This document shows positions 1-8,392 of a stretch of 64,000 nucleotides of DNA, piece after piece. This DNA is from Leifsonia poae (lineage in GTDB: Bacteria > Actinomycetota > Actinomycetes > Actinomycetales > Microbacteriaceae): NCBI RefSeq assembly GCF_020009625.1, contig NZ_JAIHLP010000001.1, forward strand, positions 1 through 64,000, in the 5' to 3' direction. The stretch's first letter is position 1. The number at the start of each line of letters is the position of its first letter. The notes under the pieces were generated by a model, which was not told where the DNA came from, ran no database searches, and was given only the letters and a program-made list of their open reading frames with translations. The position numbers were made by a program, and so were the translations under genes.

Positions 1-54
1 GAGGTGCTGGTCTCCGACAACGCCGCCCACGCCGAGGGTCCCGGCGAGGAATGA
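1..54 (+). CDS. C-terminal fragment of an unidentified protein
   Basis: Only the last 17 residues are inside the window, ending in a Gly/Glu-rich stretch (EGPGEE) before TGA at 52-54. The stop overlaps the ATG of the next gene in an ATGA arrangement, so the two are probably translationally coupled and belong to one operon. The fragment is too short to assign a family. Confidence 0.5.
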   Translation, partial: EVLVSDNAAHAEGPGEE

Positions 55-821
55 CCGCGCCGACGGCCGATCTGCTGCTCGGCGACTTCCATGTGCACTC
101 GACCTTCTCCGACGACGCCCGCAGCACCCTCGCCGAGAACATCTCGGCGGCCGCTTCCGTGGGACTGCGACGCCTGCGTCTGACCGACCATGTGCGCTCG
201 TCGACCACGTGGGTGCCCGAGTTCGTGCGTGCGGTGGCGGCGGAGCCGGTTCCGAGCGGGCTCGTCGTGGTCACCGGCGTCGAGGCGAAGCTTCTGGATG
301 CGTCAGGCGCCGTCGACACGCCCGCGGGTCTGATCGTCGGGCGCGCCGGGGGAGTCGATGCGGTGGTGATCGGCGACCACCAGTTTCCGGGGACCGACGG
401 CCCGTGGTCGCCGGCCGCCACCCGTGAACGGCTCGCGGGCAACCTCTCGGTCGACGACGCGCTCGACCTGTTCGTGACCGCGAGCATCCGCGCGATGGAG
501 CGCACGCCGCAGGCACAGCTCGCGCACTGGTTCTCGATCCTGCCGAAGATCGGGCTCGCCGAAAACGATCTCGGTGCCGAGCGACTCGCGGCGTGGGCCG
601 GCGCCGCCGCCCGCACAGGCACGATCGTCGAGGTCAACGAGAAGTGGGCCTGCCCGGGGCGCGCCGCGGTCGTCGCGCTGCAGGCGGCAGGCGCCAGGCT
701 CGTCGCCTCGACCGACAGTCACGACGCGGCCGACGTCGGCCGCTACGAGCGGGTGCAGCGCATCCTCGCCGCGGCGGATGACACGTCGGAGCCGACCGAC
801 ACGACCGGATGGATGCGATGA
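51..821 (+). CDS. PHP-domain phosphoesterase (histidinol-phosphatase-like)
   Basis: A 256-residue protein with the layout of PHP metal-dependent phosphoesterases. Visible motifs are HVHSTFSDD near residue 14 (the HxH metal ligands), TDH near 46, GVEAK with a probable ligand Glu, GDHQ near 125 and a C-terminal STDSHD. The family includes HisK-type histidinol phosphatases and polymerase-associated PHP domains; the substrate cannot be read from sequence. The start overlaps the previous stop (ATGA) and the end overlaps the next small gene (ATGA), so it sits in a tight operon with a two-component system downstream. Histidine biosynthesis is possible but no his genes adjoin it. Confidence 0.8.
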   Translation: MTAPTADLLLGDFHVHSTFSDDARSTLAENISAAASVGLRRLRLTDHVRSSTTWVPEFVRAVAAEPVPSGLVVVTGVEAKLLDASGAVDTPAGLIVGRAGGVDAVVIGDHQFPGTDGPWSPAATRERLAGNLSVDDALDLFVTASIRAMERTPQAQLAHWFSILPKIGLAENDLGAERLAAWAGAAARTGTIVEVNEKWACPGRAAVVALQAAGARLVASTDSHDAADVGRYERVQRILAAADDTSEPTDTTGWMR

Positions 822-970
822 GTCACGAACTGGACGAGACCACGCGCGCCGAGTTGCAGCGGGAGATCGACGAGAACCGACGCTCCGAGCGTCGCCTGAT
901 TCCCGCGGCCGGTATCGCGCTGCTGGTGATCGCGGTCATCATCGTCGTCCGCGTGGTGTTCTTCTCGTGA
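818..970 (+). CDS. Small single-pass membrane protein
   Basis: A 50-residue protein. The first 27 residues are charged (MSHELDETTRAELQREIDEN, then RRSERR) and look helical, followed by one hydrophobic membrane segment of about 20 residues ending at the C-terminus in VVFFS. Its ATG overlaps the PHP gene stop and its TGA overlaps the GTG of the response regulator, which is strong evidence that it is a real translated gene in this operon. No family is recognised. Its position just before a regulator and histidine kinase makes an accessory role in signalling possible, but that is inference. Confidence 0.6.
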   Translation: MSHELDETTRAELQREIDENRRSERRLIPAAGIALLVIAVIIVVRVVFFS

Positions 971-1368
971 GCGCAGGTGTGGGCGGCCCCAAGCGGGTTG
1001 TCATCGCCGACGACGACGCCGACATCCGCGCTCTCATGGTGATCGCTGCGGAGCGGGCCGGAGCGGAGGTCGCGGCAGCGGTCGACAACGGTCGGGCGGC
1101 GCTCGATGCGGTACGCGCCGGTGGTGTCGACCTGGTGGTGCTCGACCTCTCGATGCCGGGCCTGAACGGGATCGAGGTCGCGGAGGCGATCCGCTCGGAG
1201 CCGTCGGCCGGCGGCACGCTCATCCTCATGGTGTCGGCATCCGTTCAGCTGCTCACCGACCATGGCGTGGTCGCCGATCGTTCGGACGGGTTCGTGATCA
1301 AGCCGTTCAGCCCACGCGTGCTGTCGGCCCGCATCCGGGACATGCTCGGAGCGGGGGAGCGAGAATGA
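967..1368 (+). CDS. Response regulator, receiver domain only
   Basis: A 133-residue protein consisting of one REC domain and no output domain. It has the acidic pocket IADDDAD near the N-terminus, the phospho-acceptor Asp in VVLDLSMPG, the Ser switch residue in MVSAS and the conserved Lys in VIKPF. The GTG start at 967 overlaps the previous stop and the TGA overlaps the ATG of the sensor kinase. Stand-alone REC proteins usually act by protein-protein contact or as phosphorelay intermediates, so this one may signal through an unlinked partner. The cognate kinase is almost certainly the next gene. Confidence 0.88.
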   Translation: MSAGVGGPKRVVIADDDADIRALMVIAAERAGAEVAAAVDNGRAALDAVRAGGVDLVVLDLSMPGLNGIEVAEAIRSEPSAGGTLILMVSASVQLLTDHGVVADRSDGFVIKPFSPRVLSARIRDMLGAGERE

Positions 1369-3176
1369 CGATCGATCGTTGGATCCGCCGGATCTCCCTC
1401 GAATCGCCGTCTCCGTTCGTCAAACAGATTCCGACGATCGCCGGCTTCGCATTGGCCATCATCATCACTGTGCTGCCGTTCCAGCCGAGAATGAGCGACT
1501 CCGTCTACTTCGGCATCGCGCTCGGGATCGTGCTGCTGGCATCGATCCTCGCCTTCGCGCTCCCCTGGAACCGGCTGGGGATGGAATGGTCGATCATCGT
1601 CCCGGTGCTCTCGCTCATCGCGGTGGGCTTCTTCCGTCTCGGCACCGGTGGAGCCGCCTCGCCGTTCGGTGCGCTGCTGCTGCTGCCGTTCGTGTGGATC
1701 GCCAGCGAAGAGGGCCGCATCAATGTGCTCATCGCCGGGCTGGGGATCTTCCTCGTGCTGCTCGCGCCGTCGCTGTTCAGCGAGGATCCGGCGACGGTCG
1801 GCGAACTCGTGCGGGCGTTCTTCTCGCCGTTGATCTACGTGATCGTCGCCGCGGTGATCAACGAGATCGCGCACCGGGTGCGCCAGCAGCTCGCTGCGGC
1901 CCAGGCGGCGGCGGCCCAACGGAAGTCATTGCTGGAGGAGGCGATGCGGGTCTCTGACGAGCTGACCCTCAACGAGGCGCGCCTGAAGACCGCGAATCGA
2001 CTCATTCAGAGCATCTGGAACGCCGTGACCGAGCAGTCGGTGATCGGCACCGACCTCGACGGTCTCATCGATGTGTGGAATCCGGGTGCGGAGAAGATGT
2101 TCGGGCTCACCGAACGCCAGGTTCTCGACGCCGGCCGGCACGTCGTCGACTTCCATCTGGCGTCGGAGCTCGAGGACCGTCTTCGCGACATGGACGCGCG
2201 GCTCAGCACCGTCTCCAGCGCTGAAGATTTCTCGGCGCTCGTCGACGCAGTGCGTTCCGGCTATGCGGATGTGCGGGACTGGACGTATGTGCGCCCCGAC
2301 GGCAAGCATGTCCCCGTGCAGGTTGCGGCGACACCGCGCCTGGACGAGAACGGTCACCGTGTCGGCTTCATCTTCGTTGCGACGGACATGACGAAGGCCC
2401 GGGAGTTCGCCCGTCTGAAAGACGAGTTCGTCGGCCTCATCTCGCACGAGCTGCGCACCCCGCTGAGTTCCATCCTCGGATATCTGGAGCTCCTGCGCGA
2501 CGATGAGGAGGCGCCGCTCTCGAGCGAGCAGATGCAGTACCTCGGGGTGGCCGAACGCAACGCCCACCGCCTGCTCCGTCTCGTCGGCGATCTGCTCTTC
2601 ACGGCTCAGGTCGAGTCGGGTCGCTTCCCGCTCGACCTGCGTCCGGTTGACCTTGGTCCGGTGATCGCCGCATCGGTCGAGTCGGCTCGTCCCGTGGCGG
2701 ACGCCGCCGCCGTGACGCTCGTGACGGGCCTGCCGGAGGAGTCCATCGTGCTCACCGGTGACCCGGTGCGTCTTGGTCAGGCGGTGGACAACCTCATCTC
2801 GAACGCGATCAAGTTCACTCCCGCCGGCGGGCACGTCACCGTCGCGGTGCGGTCCGAGGGGGCGGATGCTGTGATCACCGTGACCGATACCGGCATCGGC
2901 ATCCCGGCCGTCGAGCTCGGTCAGCTCTCGACCCGCTTCTTCCGTGCCTCGACCGCGACGAGGAACGCCGTGCCGGGGGTCGGCCTCGGTCTCACGATCA
3001 CGAAGGCGATCGTCTCCGCCCACGGCGGCAGCCTCGACATCGCCAGCGAAGAGGGTGTCGGCACGACGATCAGTGTGCGGCTACCGTTGACAGGGGCGAC
3101 GCCGAGGGATGATCGGGGCGACGCCGAGGCGGACCCGCCGTCGGGTGTCGCCGCCGGTTCGACGACGGGAGTCTGA
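1365..3176 (+). CDS. Membrane PAS-domain sensor histidine kinase
   Basis: A 603-residue kinase. Residues 25-170 hold several hydrophobic segments with almost no periplasmic loop. A short coiled linker follows, then a PAS domain at about 205-345 (NAVTEQSVIGTDLDGLIDVWN), a HisKA dimerisation helix with the phospho-acceptor His361 in SHELRTP, and a HATPase domain with N box NLISNAIKF near 480, G1 box DTGIGIP and G2 box GVGLGLT near 540. The stop overlaps the ATG of the interrupted hydrolase (TGATG). The membrane part with little extracytoplasmic sequence suggests sensing within the membrane or cytoplasm. It is paired with the REC-only regulator just upstream. Confidence 0.9.
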   Translation: MTIDRWIRRISLESPSPFVKQIPTIAGFALAIIITVLPFQPRMSDSVYFGIALGIVLLASILAFALPWNRLGMEWSIIVPVLSLIAVGFFRLGTGGAASPFGALLLLPFVWIASEEGRINVLIAGLGIFLVLLAPSLFSEDPATVGELVRAFFSPLIYVIVAAVINEIAHRVRQQLAAAQAAAAQRKSLLEEAMRVSDELTLNEARLKTANRLIQSIWNAVTEQSVIGTDLDGLIDVWNPGAEKMFGLTERQVLDAGRHVVDFHLASELEDRLRDMDARLSTVSSAEDFSALVDAVRSGYADVRDWTYVRPDGKHVPVQVAATPRLDENGHRVGFIFVATDMTKAREFARLKDEFVGLISHELRTPLSSILGYLELLRDDEEAPLSSEQMQYLGVAERNAHRLLRLVGDLLFTAQVESGRFPLDLRPVDLGPVIAASVESARPVADAAAVTLVTGLPEESIVLTGDPVRLGQAVDNLISNAIKFTPAGGHVTVAVRSEGADAVITVTDTGIGIPAVELGQLSTRFFRASTATRNAVPGVGLGLTITKAIVSAHGGSLDIASEEGVGTTISVRLPLTGATPRDDRGDAEADPPSGVAAGSTTGV

Positions 3177-3993
3177 TGGAGGGCGCGAGCGCACCGGAGA
3201 TCGTCATCGCGGTCGTGCAGTTCGCACCGGGTGACGACCGGGCCGCCAACCGAGAGCGGGTGCGAGGGTTCGTGGCCGAGGCGGCTTCACGCGGGGCGAG
3301 GCTCGTGGTGTTCCCGAGTACTCGTCGTACTTCACGCATCCGCTCGGCGAGTCGTTCCTCGGCAACGCCGAGGCGCTCGATGGCGAGTTCGTGCGTGCGC
3401 TCGGCTCGGCCGCGCGCGAGCACGACGTGTTCGTGGTCGCCGGGCTGGTCGAGCGGGCGGCGGGGGACCGCTTCTCTAACACCCTCGTCGCGGCCGATCC
3501 GTTCGGTGAGATCGTCGCGGTCTACCGCAAACAGCACCTCTACGATGCGTTCGGTGCGAACGAATCGGAGTGGGTCGCACCGGGCGGGCTGGAGGATCCG
3601 GAGACGTTCGACGTCGACGGGATCCGGGTCGGGATGCAGACCTGCTACGACATCCGTTTCCCGGAGGTGACGCGCCGGCTCGTCGACGCCGGCGCCGAGC
3701 TGGTGCTCGTGCCCGCCGAATGGGTTCGCGGGCCGCTGAAGGAGCATCACTGGCGCACCCTGCTGACCGCGCGGGCGATCGAGAACACCGTCTACCTGGC
3801 GGCCGCCGACCACAGCCCGCCGATCGGGGTCGGCTCGAGCCTGATCGTCGACCCGATGGGGGTGGCGATCGCGGCGCTCGGCGAGACCCCGGGGATCGCG
3901 ACGGCCCCGGTCTCCGCCGCCCGGATCGCAGAAGTGCGGACCACCAACCCGGCCCTCGCGCTCCGTCGCTACCGGGTCGAACCGCTCGGCTGA
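3176..3993 (+). pseudogene. Carbon-nitrogen hydrolase (nitrilase superfamily), interrupted by a -1 frameshift
   Basis: The gene begins in frame with VIAVVQFAPG and reaches VVFPS at 3316, then changes frame and continues as EYSSYFTHPLGESF to the stop at 3993. Restoring one missing G gives 272 residues, normal for this family of omega-amidase/carbamoylase-like enzymes. The lost base falls on the codon for the catalytic Glu (FPE). The other triad members are intact: Lys in VYRKQHL and Cys in TCYDIRFPE. It is either a recent pseudogene or a base-call error next to CCG. The last 25 bp overlap the convergent aminotransferase gene. Confidence 0.85.
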
Positions 3994-5186
3994 GGTCGCA
4001 GGCCGGCGAGCCTCGCGGCGGCCTGTTCGAGCACGTCCACGCGCTTGCAGAACGCGAAGCGGACCAGGGATGCGGTGCTCGCGGCGTATGCGTCGCGGCA
4101 GAAGGCCGACAGCGGAACGGCGACGACCCCTGCGAGACCGGGAAGAGCCTGGCAGAACTCGACCGCGTCCGAATAGCCGAGCGGAGCGGCATCGGCGACG
4201 ACGAAATACGTTCCGTCGCTGGGGGAGACCGTGAAGCCGGCCGCGCGCAAACCCTCCGACAGGACATCGCGTTTGTGTCGGAGGTCTCGCGCGATTCCGG
4301 TGAAGAAGTCATCGCCGAGCCGGAGCCCGACGGCCATTGCCGGCTGGAACGGTGCGCCGTTGACGTAGGTGAGGAACTGCTTCACTGCGAGGATCGCCGT
4401 CACGAGCTCGGCGGGTGCCGTGAGCCAGCCGACCTTCCAGCCGGTGGTGTTGAACGTCTTGCCGCCCGAGGAGATGGTGACAGTGCGTGCGCGAGCGCCC
4501 GGAAGCGAGGCGATGGGAACGTGACGCGGCCCGAAGGTGAGGTGCTCGTAGACCTCGTCGGTCACGATGACCGCGTCGTGCCGGTGGGCGAGCTCGACGA
4601 CGAGCTCCAGCGTCTCGCGGGGCAGGACGGTGCCGGTGGGATTGTGCGGATTGTTCACCAGGATCACCCGCGTGCGGTCGGTCACGGCACGGCGAAGTTC
4701 CTCCGGATCGGGCCGGAAGTCGGGCAGATGCAGCGGAACGGTGCGGTGCACGCCACCGGCCAAGCCGATGAGGCCTCCGTAGGCGTCATAGAACGGTTCG
4801 AACGTGACGACTTCGTCGCCAGGCTCCAGCAGAGCGAGGAGACTGGCGGCGATCGCCTCGGTCGCGCCGGCGGTCACCAGCACTTCGCGCTCAGGATCGA
4901 CCGTGAGGCCGTAGAAGCGTGCCTGGTGTTCGGCGATCGCCGCACGCAGATCGGGGAGTCCGAGCCCGGGCGGGTATTGATTCACACCGGCCCGGATCGC
5001 CCCGATCGCAGTGTCGAGCACTTCGCTGGGACCGTCTTCATCGGGGAATCCCTGACCCAGATTGATCGCGCCGGTGCTCGCCGCGAGTGCACTCATCTCG
5101 GCGAAGATCGTGGCGGCGATCCGGCCGTCGGTCCCGAGGAGCCCTGCCCCGCGTGCTGCTGCCTGCCATGATCCGCTGACCGTCAT
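3969..5186 (-). CDS. PLP-dependent aminotransferase, class I/II
   Basis: A 405-residue fold-type I aminotransferase. Visible are INLGQGFPD (residues 41-49), the cofactor-binding TAGATEAI, NNPHNPTG at about 178-185, the Asp of VTDEVY and the Schiff-base Lys243 in SSGGKTFNTTGWK. The GQGFPDE and GKTFNTTGWK signatures match the kynurenine/glutamine transaminase and N-succinyldiaminopimelate aminotransferase (DapC) group; in actinobacteria this clade is often DapC-like. A start at Met31 is possible but leaves out conserved residues. It is convergent with the hydrolase, which is interesting because omega-amidases work together with glutamine transaminases. Confidence 0.87.
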   Translation of the reverse strand: MTVSGSWQAAARGAGLLGTDGRIAATIFAEMSALAASTGAINLGQGFPDEDGPSEVLDTAIGAIRAGVNQYPPGLGLPDLRAAIAEHQARFYGLTVDPEREVLVTAGATEAIAASLLALLEPGDEVVTFEPFYDAYGGLIGLAGGVHRTVPLHLPDFRPDPEELRRAVTDRTRVILVNNPHNPTGTVLPRETLELVVELAHRHDAVIVTDEVYEHLTFGPRHVPIASLPGARARTVTISSGGKTFNTTGWKVGWLTAPAELVTAILAVKQFLTYVNGAPFQPAMAVGLRLGDDFFTGIARDLRHKRDVLSEGLRAAGFTVSPSDGTYFVVADAAPLGYSDAVEFCQALPGLAGVVAVPLSAFCRDAYAASTASLVRFAFCKRVDVLEQAAARLAGLRPQPSGSTR

Positions 5187-5352
5187 CGGTGTCCCTCCTC
5201 GCGCTGTGAGTCCAACCTACGACCTGGTCTGCTCACGCGGCGTTCGGTACGTTAAGCAGAGTCATTGGCAGGCGGTAGCTCGCCCACAGGACTCGCAAAT
5301 AGAACGTCCAGGTTCAACACCCAAGCTGTGAGTGCTTGGAAGGAGCAACACA

Positions 5353-7230
5353 ATGACGGACACCCCGATCACACCGGAACCAGCGAAGCCCGACCACGAC
5401 GCCGCCGCGGAGCCGGTCGTGGATGCGGTCGCCCAGAACATTCCCGAGCCGGCACAGGCCCCGGTTGCGGACACCACCTCCGCGGTCCCAGCGGAGCCTG
5501 CCGCGCAGACACTGGAGTCCCCGGCTCCGATCGAGCCGTCGGTCGCTGCCCCCGAGGTGCCGACCGCCGCTGAGGTGCCGGCCGTCGCTGAGGTGCCGAC
5601 CGCCGCTGAGGTGCCGACCGCCGCTGCGGTGCCGGCCGTCGCTGTCGCGCCGATCCCCTCCGAGGGCCAGGCGACCCAGCCCCAGGGCGTTGCCGCACCG
5701 ACCGCGACGCAGCCGACGCAGCCGCTCCCGCCGCAGGCGTATGGGCAACAGCCGTACGGCCAGCAGCCCGCCGCCCCGCAGCAGTATGGGCAGCAGCCCT
5801 ACGGCCAGCAGTCGACGGCTCAGCAGCCCACCGTTCCGCAGCCGAACTATGGCCAGGGGTCCTTCGGCCAGCCCGGCGCACACGCCCCCTACCAGGGTGC
5901 CCCTCAGCAGCCGTACGCCCCGCAAGCGCCGAACCAGCAGTACGCGACCCAGAACGGTGGAGCCCCCGCCGGGGCAGCGCCCAAGACGGCGAAGAAGCGT
6001 TCGACCGGGGTGATCATCGCAACCCTCGCGATCGGCGCTCTCATCGGCGGTGTCGCCGGAGCCGGAGCCGGGGTCGGGATCTACGCCGCATCCGGTGCGA
6101 ACAACGCCGTCATCAAGACGGCCACCGGCCCGCAGAACATCACGGTCAACAATGCGAACGACGCGACGACTGTGACAGCGGTGGCCGCGAAGGCCTCCCC
6201 GAGCGTTGTCACCATCTCCGTCACCGGGAGCAGCGAAGGCGGCACCGGTTCCGGGATCGTCCTGACATCCGACGGGTACATCCTGACGAACACGCACGTC
6301 GTCACGCTCGACGGCCAGGCCTCCAACGTCACCATCTCGGTGCAGGACAACAATGGCAAGATCTACACGGCCAAGATCGTCGGCACCGACCCCACGACCG
6401 ATCTCGCGGTGATCAAGCTCGACGGCGCATCCGGGATGGCACCGATCACGTTCGCCGACTCGAGCAAGCTCAACGTCGGTGACACGGCCGTCGCCATCGG
6501 CGCGCCGCTCGGACTTTCCGGAACAGTCACCGACGGAATCGTGAGCGCGCTGAACCGCAGCATCAGCATCGCCTCCTCGGCTGCGCCGAAGAGCTCCGAC
6601 GGATCCAGCGGCGGCGGCAGCGGTGGCGACAGCAACGGCAACCCCTTCAACTTCGACTTCCCCGGTCAGGGTGGAAGCGGCAGCGGAAGCCAGTCGCAGA
6701 CTCAGACGCAGGCCACGATCTCGTTGCCGGTCATCCAGACCGACGCCGCGATCAACCCGGGCAACTCCGGTGGCGCGCTCCTCAACGCGAAGGGCGAGCT
6801 GATCGGCGTCAACGTCGCCATCGCCAGCGCCAGCGGCTCGTCCAGCTCCGGCACGCAGTCGGGCAACATCGGGGTGGGCTTCTCCATCCCGTCGAACCTC
6901 GCCAAGCGGGTCTCCGACGAGCTGATCAAGAACGGTTCGGCCAGCCACGGTCTGCTCGGTGCCTCGGTCGTCGACGCCAGCTCCGACGCGAAGGCCACGA
7001 CGGTCGGCGCCGAGATCAAGACGGTCACGAGCGGCGGTGCCGCAGCCGGCGGCGGTCTGAAGGCGGGCGACATCGTCGTCGGTTTCAACGGTCTCCCGAT
7101 CACCAGCGCGACCGACCTGACCGCGCAGGTGCGCGCGCTCGCGGCCGGGTCCAAGGCAGATCTGACCTACATCCGCGACGGTCAGACGAAGACAACCTCG
7201 GTCACCCTCGGATCGCTCCCCGCGAGCTGA
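5353..7230 (+). CDS. HtrA/DegP-type membrane serine protease with PDZ domain
   Basis: A 625-residue protein. Residues 1-215 are a low-complexity cytoplasmic region with AEVPTAA-type repeats and Gln/Tyr-rich YGQQPYGQQ blocks. A glycine-rich membrane anchor follows at about 217-248, then a trypsin-like protease with triad His315 (TNTHVV), Asp350 (TTDLAVIKL) and Ser472 (NPGNSGGAL), and a C-terminal PDZ domain. Ser/Gly-rich inserts split the protease (around 6600-6715 and 6830-6865). The ATG at 5353 has GGAAGGAG nine bases upstream. The protease domain should lie outside the membrane and act in envelope protein quality control, as in mycobacterial HtrA/PepD relatives. Confidence 0.93.
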   Translation: MTDTPITPEPAKPDHDAAAEPVVDAVAQNIPEPAQAPVADTTSAVPAEPAAQTLESPAPIEPSVAAPEVPTAAEVPAVAEVPTAAEVPTAAAVPAVAVAPIPSEGQATQPQGVAAPTATQPTQPLPPQAYGQQPYGQQPAAPQQYGQQPYGQQSTAQQPTVPQPNYGQGSFGQPGAHAPYQGAPQQPYAPQAPNQQYATQNGGAPAGAAPKTAKKRSTGVIIATLAIGALIGGVAGAGAGVGIYAASGANNAVIKTATGPQNITVNNANDATTVTAVAAKASPSVVTISVTGSSEGGTGSGIVLTSDGYILTNTHVVTLDGQASNVTISVQDNNGKIYTAKIVGTDPTTDLAVIKLDGASGMAPITFADSSKLNVGDTAVAIGAPLGLSGTVTDGIVSALNRSISIASSAAPKSSDGSSGGGSGGDSNGNPFNFDFPGQGGSGSGSQSQTQTQATISLPVIQTDAAINPGNSGGALLNAKGELIGVNVAIASASGSSSSGTQSGNIGVGFSIPSNLAKRVSDELIKNGSASHGLLGASVVDASSDAKATTVGAEIKTVTSGGAAAGGGLKAGDIVVGFNGLPITSATDLTAQVRALAAGSKADLTYIRDGQTKTTSVTLGSLPAS

Positions 7231-7250
7231 TCCGCGACCGCTCGGCGCAA

Positions 7251-7279
7251 AGGCCGTCCCGCTTTCGGTGGGGCGGCCT
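7251..7279 (+). terminator. Hairpin downstream of the HtrA-type gene
   Basis: A 12-bp stem (AGGCCGTCCCGC pairing, with two G-T pairs, to GTGGGGCGGCCT) begins 20 bp after the protease stop. No T tract follows, as is common for actinobacterial terminators. Confidence 0.6.
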
Positions 7280-7334
7280 CTGCGCGTTCGGGAGCCGCCG
7301 ACCCCCGGCTGATAAGCTCGAACAACCCGAACGA

Positions 7335-8390
7335 ATGGACCAGATGCCGGACACTGCCGCACAGAACACCCTCCCCGGTGTCTCGTACGTGATGCCCGTT
7401 CTGAACGAGGTCACCCATGTTCGCGCGGCGGTGGACAGCCTTCTCCGGCAGGACTATGCCGGGCCGTTCGAGGTCACTCTGGCGCTCGGCCCGAGCATGG
7501 ACGGCACGACCGAGCTCGTCGCCGAGCTGGCCGCGGTCGACCCGCGCATCCACGTCGTCGACAATGTGGTCGGCTCGACACCGGCCGGGCTCAACCTCGC
7601 CATCCGCGCATCGCAGTACCCGATCGTGGTGCGCGTAGACGCGCACTCCGTGCTGCCGCCCGACTACGCGCGCATCGCGGTCGAGACGATCGAGCAGACG
7701 GGGGCCGACAACGTCGGCGGTCTGATGGATGCCCAGGGCACCACCCCCTTCGAGGCCGCGGTCGCCCGCGCGTACGGCAGCAGAATAGGTCTGGGGGGCA
7801 CGAAACTGCATGTCGGGGGCGAAGCAGGTCCGGCCGAGACGGTCTACCTCGGTGTGTTCCGCCGCGACCGCCTCCTCGAGGTCGGACTCTTCGACGAAGG
7901 AATCAAACGCGGGCAGGACTGGGAACTCAACCGCCGGCTGCGGAGCACGGGCGGGACCGTCTGGTTCACCCCGGAGCTCAAGGTGACCTACCGCCCACGT
8001 CCCAACCTCTACCGGCTCGCCCGGCAGTTCGTCTCCACCGGCGTGTGGCGTGGCGAGCTCGCCCGCCGCTTCCCAGCCGCGAACGGGTTGCGCTACTTCG
8101 CCCCACCGGTCATGGTCATCGCGGTGGCGGTCGGGTTGATCCTCGGAATCGTCGGGATCGTCCAAGCCGCGGTGGGGGCTGCACCGTGGCTGCTGCTCGG
8201 GTTCGCGGTTCCGGCCTTCTACATCCTCGTTGTCATCGCCTCCGCAATCCTCTGGGGTCGACGCGACGGACTTCGCTCGTTCCTGTGGTTTCTCGTAGTC
8301 TTGCCGTGCATCCATTTCTGCTGGGGGATCGGCTTCGTGCTGGGGTACCTCTCCCTCACGCGCAATATCACGGCCCACACGGGAAGGTAG
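7335..8390 (+). CDS. Family 2 glycosyltransferase with C-terminal membrane segments (ExoA-like)
   Basis: A 351-residue protein. Residues 15-230 form a GT-A glycosyltransferase domain (VSYVMPVLNE at the N-terminus, VVRVDAHS as the metal-binding DxD-like site, EGIKRGQDWELNRRL as the acceptor-binding region). Two or three hydrophobic helices follow at about 255-345. This arrangement resembles ExoA-type enzymes of exopolysaccharide assembly that act at the inner membrane face. It is the first gene of a three-gene run with a CDP-alcohol phosphatidyltransferase and a second GT2, pointing to building of a surface glycolipid or glycopolymer. An in-frame ATG at 7344 is an alternative start. Confidence 0.87.
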   Translation: MDQMPDTAAQNTLPGVSYVMPVLNEVTHVRAAVDSLLRQDYAGPFEVTLALGPSMDGTTELVAELAAVDPRIHVVDNVVGSTPAGLNLAIRASQYPIVVRVDAHSVLPPDYARIAVETIEQTGADNVGGLMDAQGTTPFEAAVARAYGSRIGLGGTKLHVGGEAGPAETVYLGVFRRDRLLEVGLFDEGIKRGQDWELNRRLRSTGGTVWFTPELKVTYRPRPNLYRLARQFVSTGVWRGELARRFPAANGLRYFAPPVMVIAVAVGLILGIVGIVQAAVGAAPWLLLGFAVPAFYILVVIASAILWGRRDGLRSFLWFLVVLPCIHFCWGIGFVLGYLSLTRNITAHTGR

Positions 8391-8392
8391 CC

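Noticed and set aside
5314..7362. A 682-codon open frame on the minus strand opposite the HtrA gene
   Set aside because: It mirrors the codon bias of the plus-strand gene, is rich in Arg/Gly/Asp without any domain, and the plus strand carries a full catalytic triad and PDZ domain. The same reasoning removes other long opposite-strand frames such as 3570-5171, 11-kb region frames and 35826-37577.
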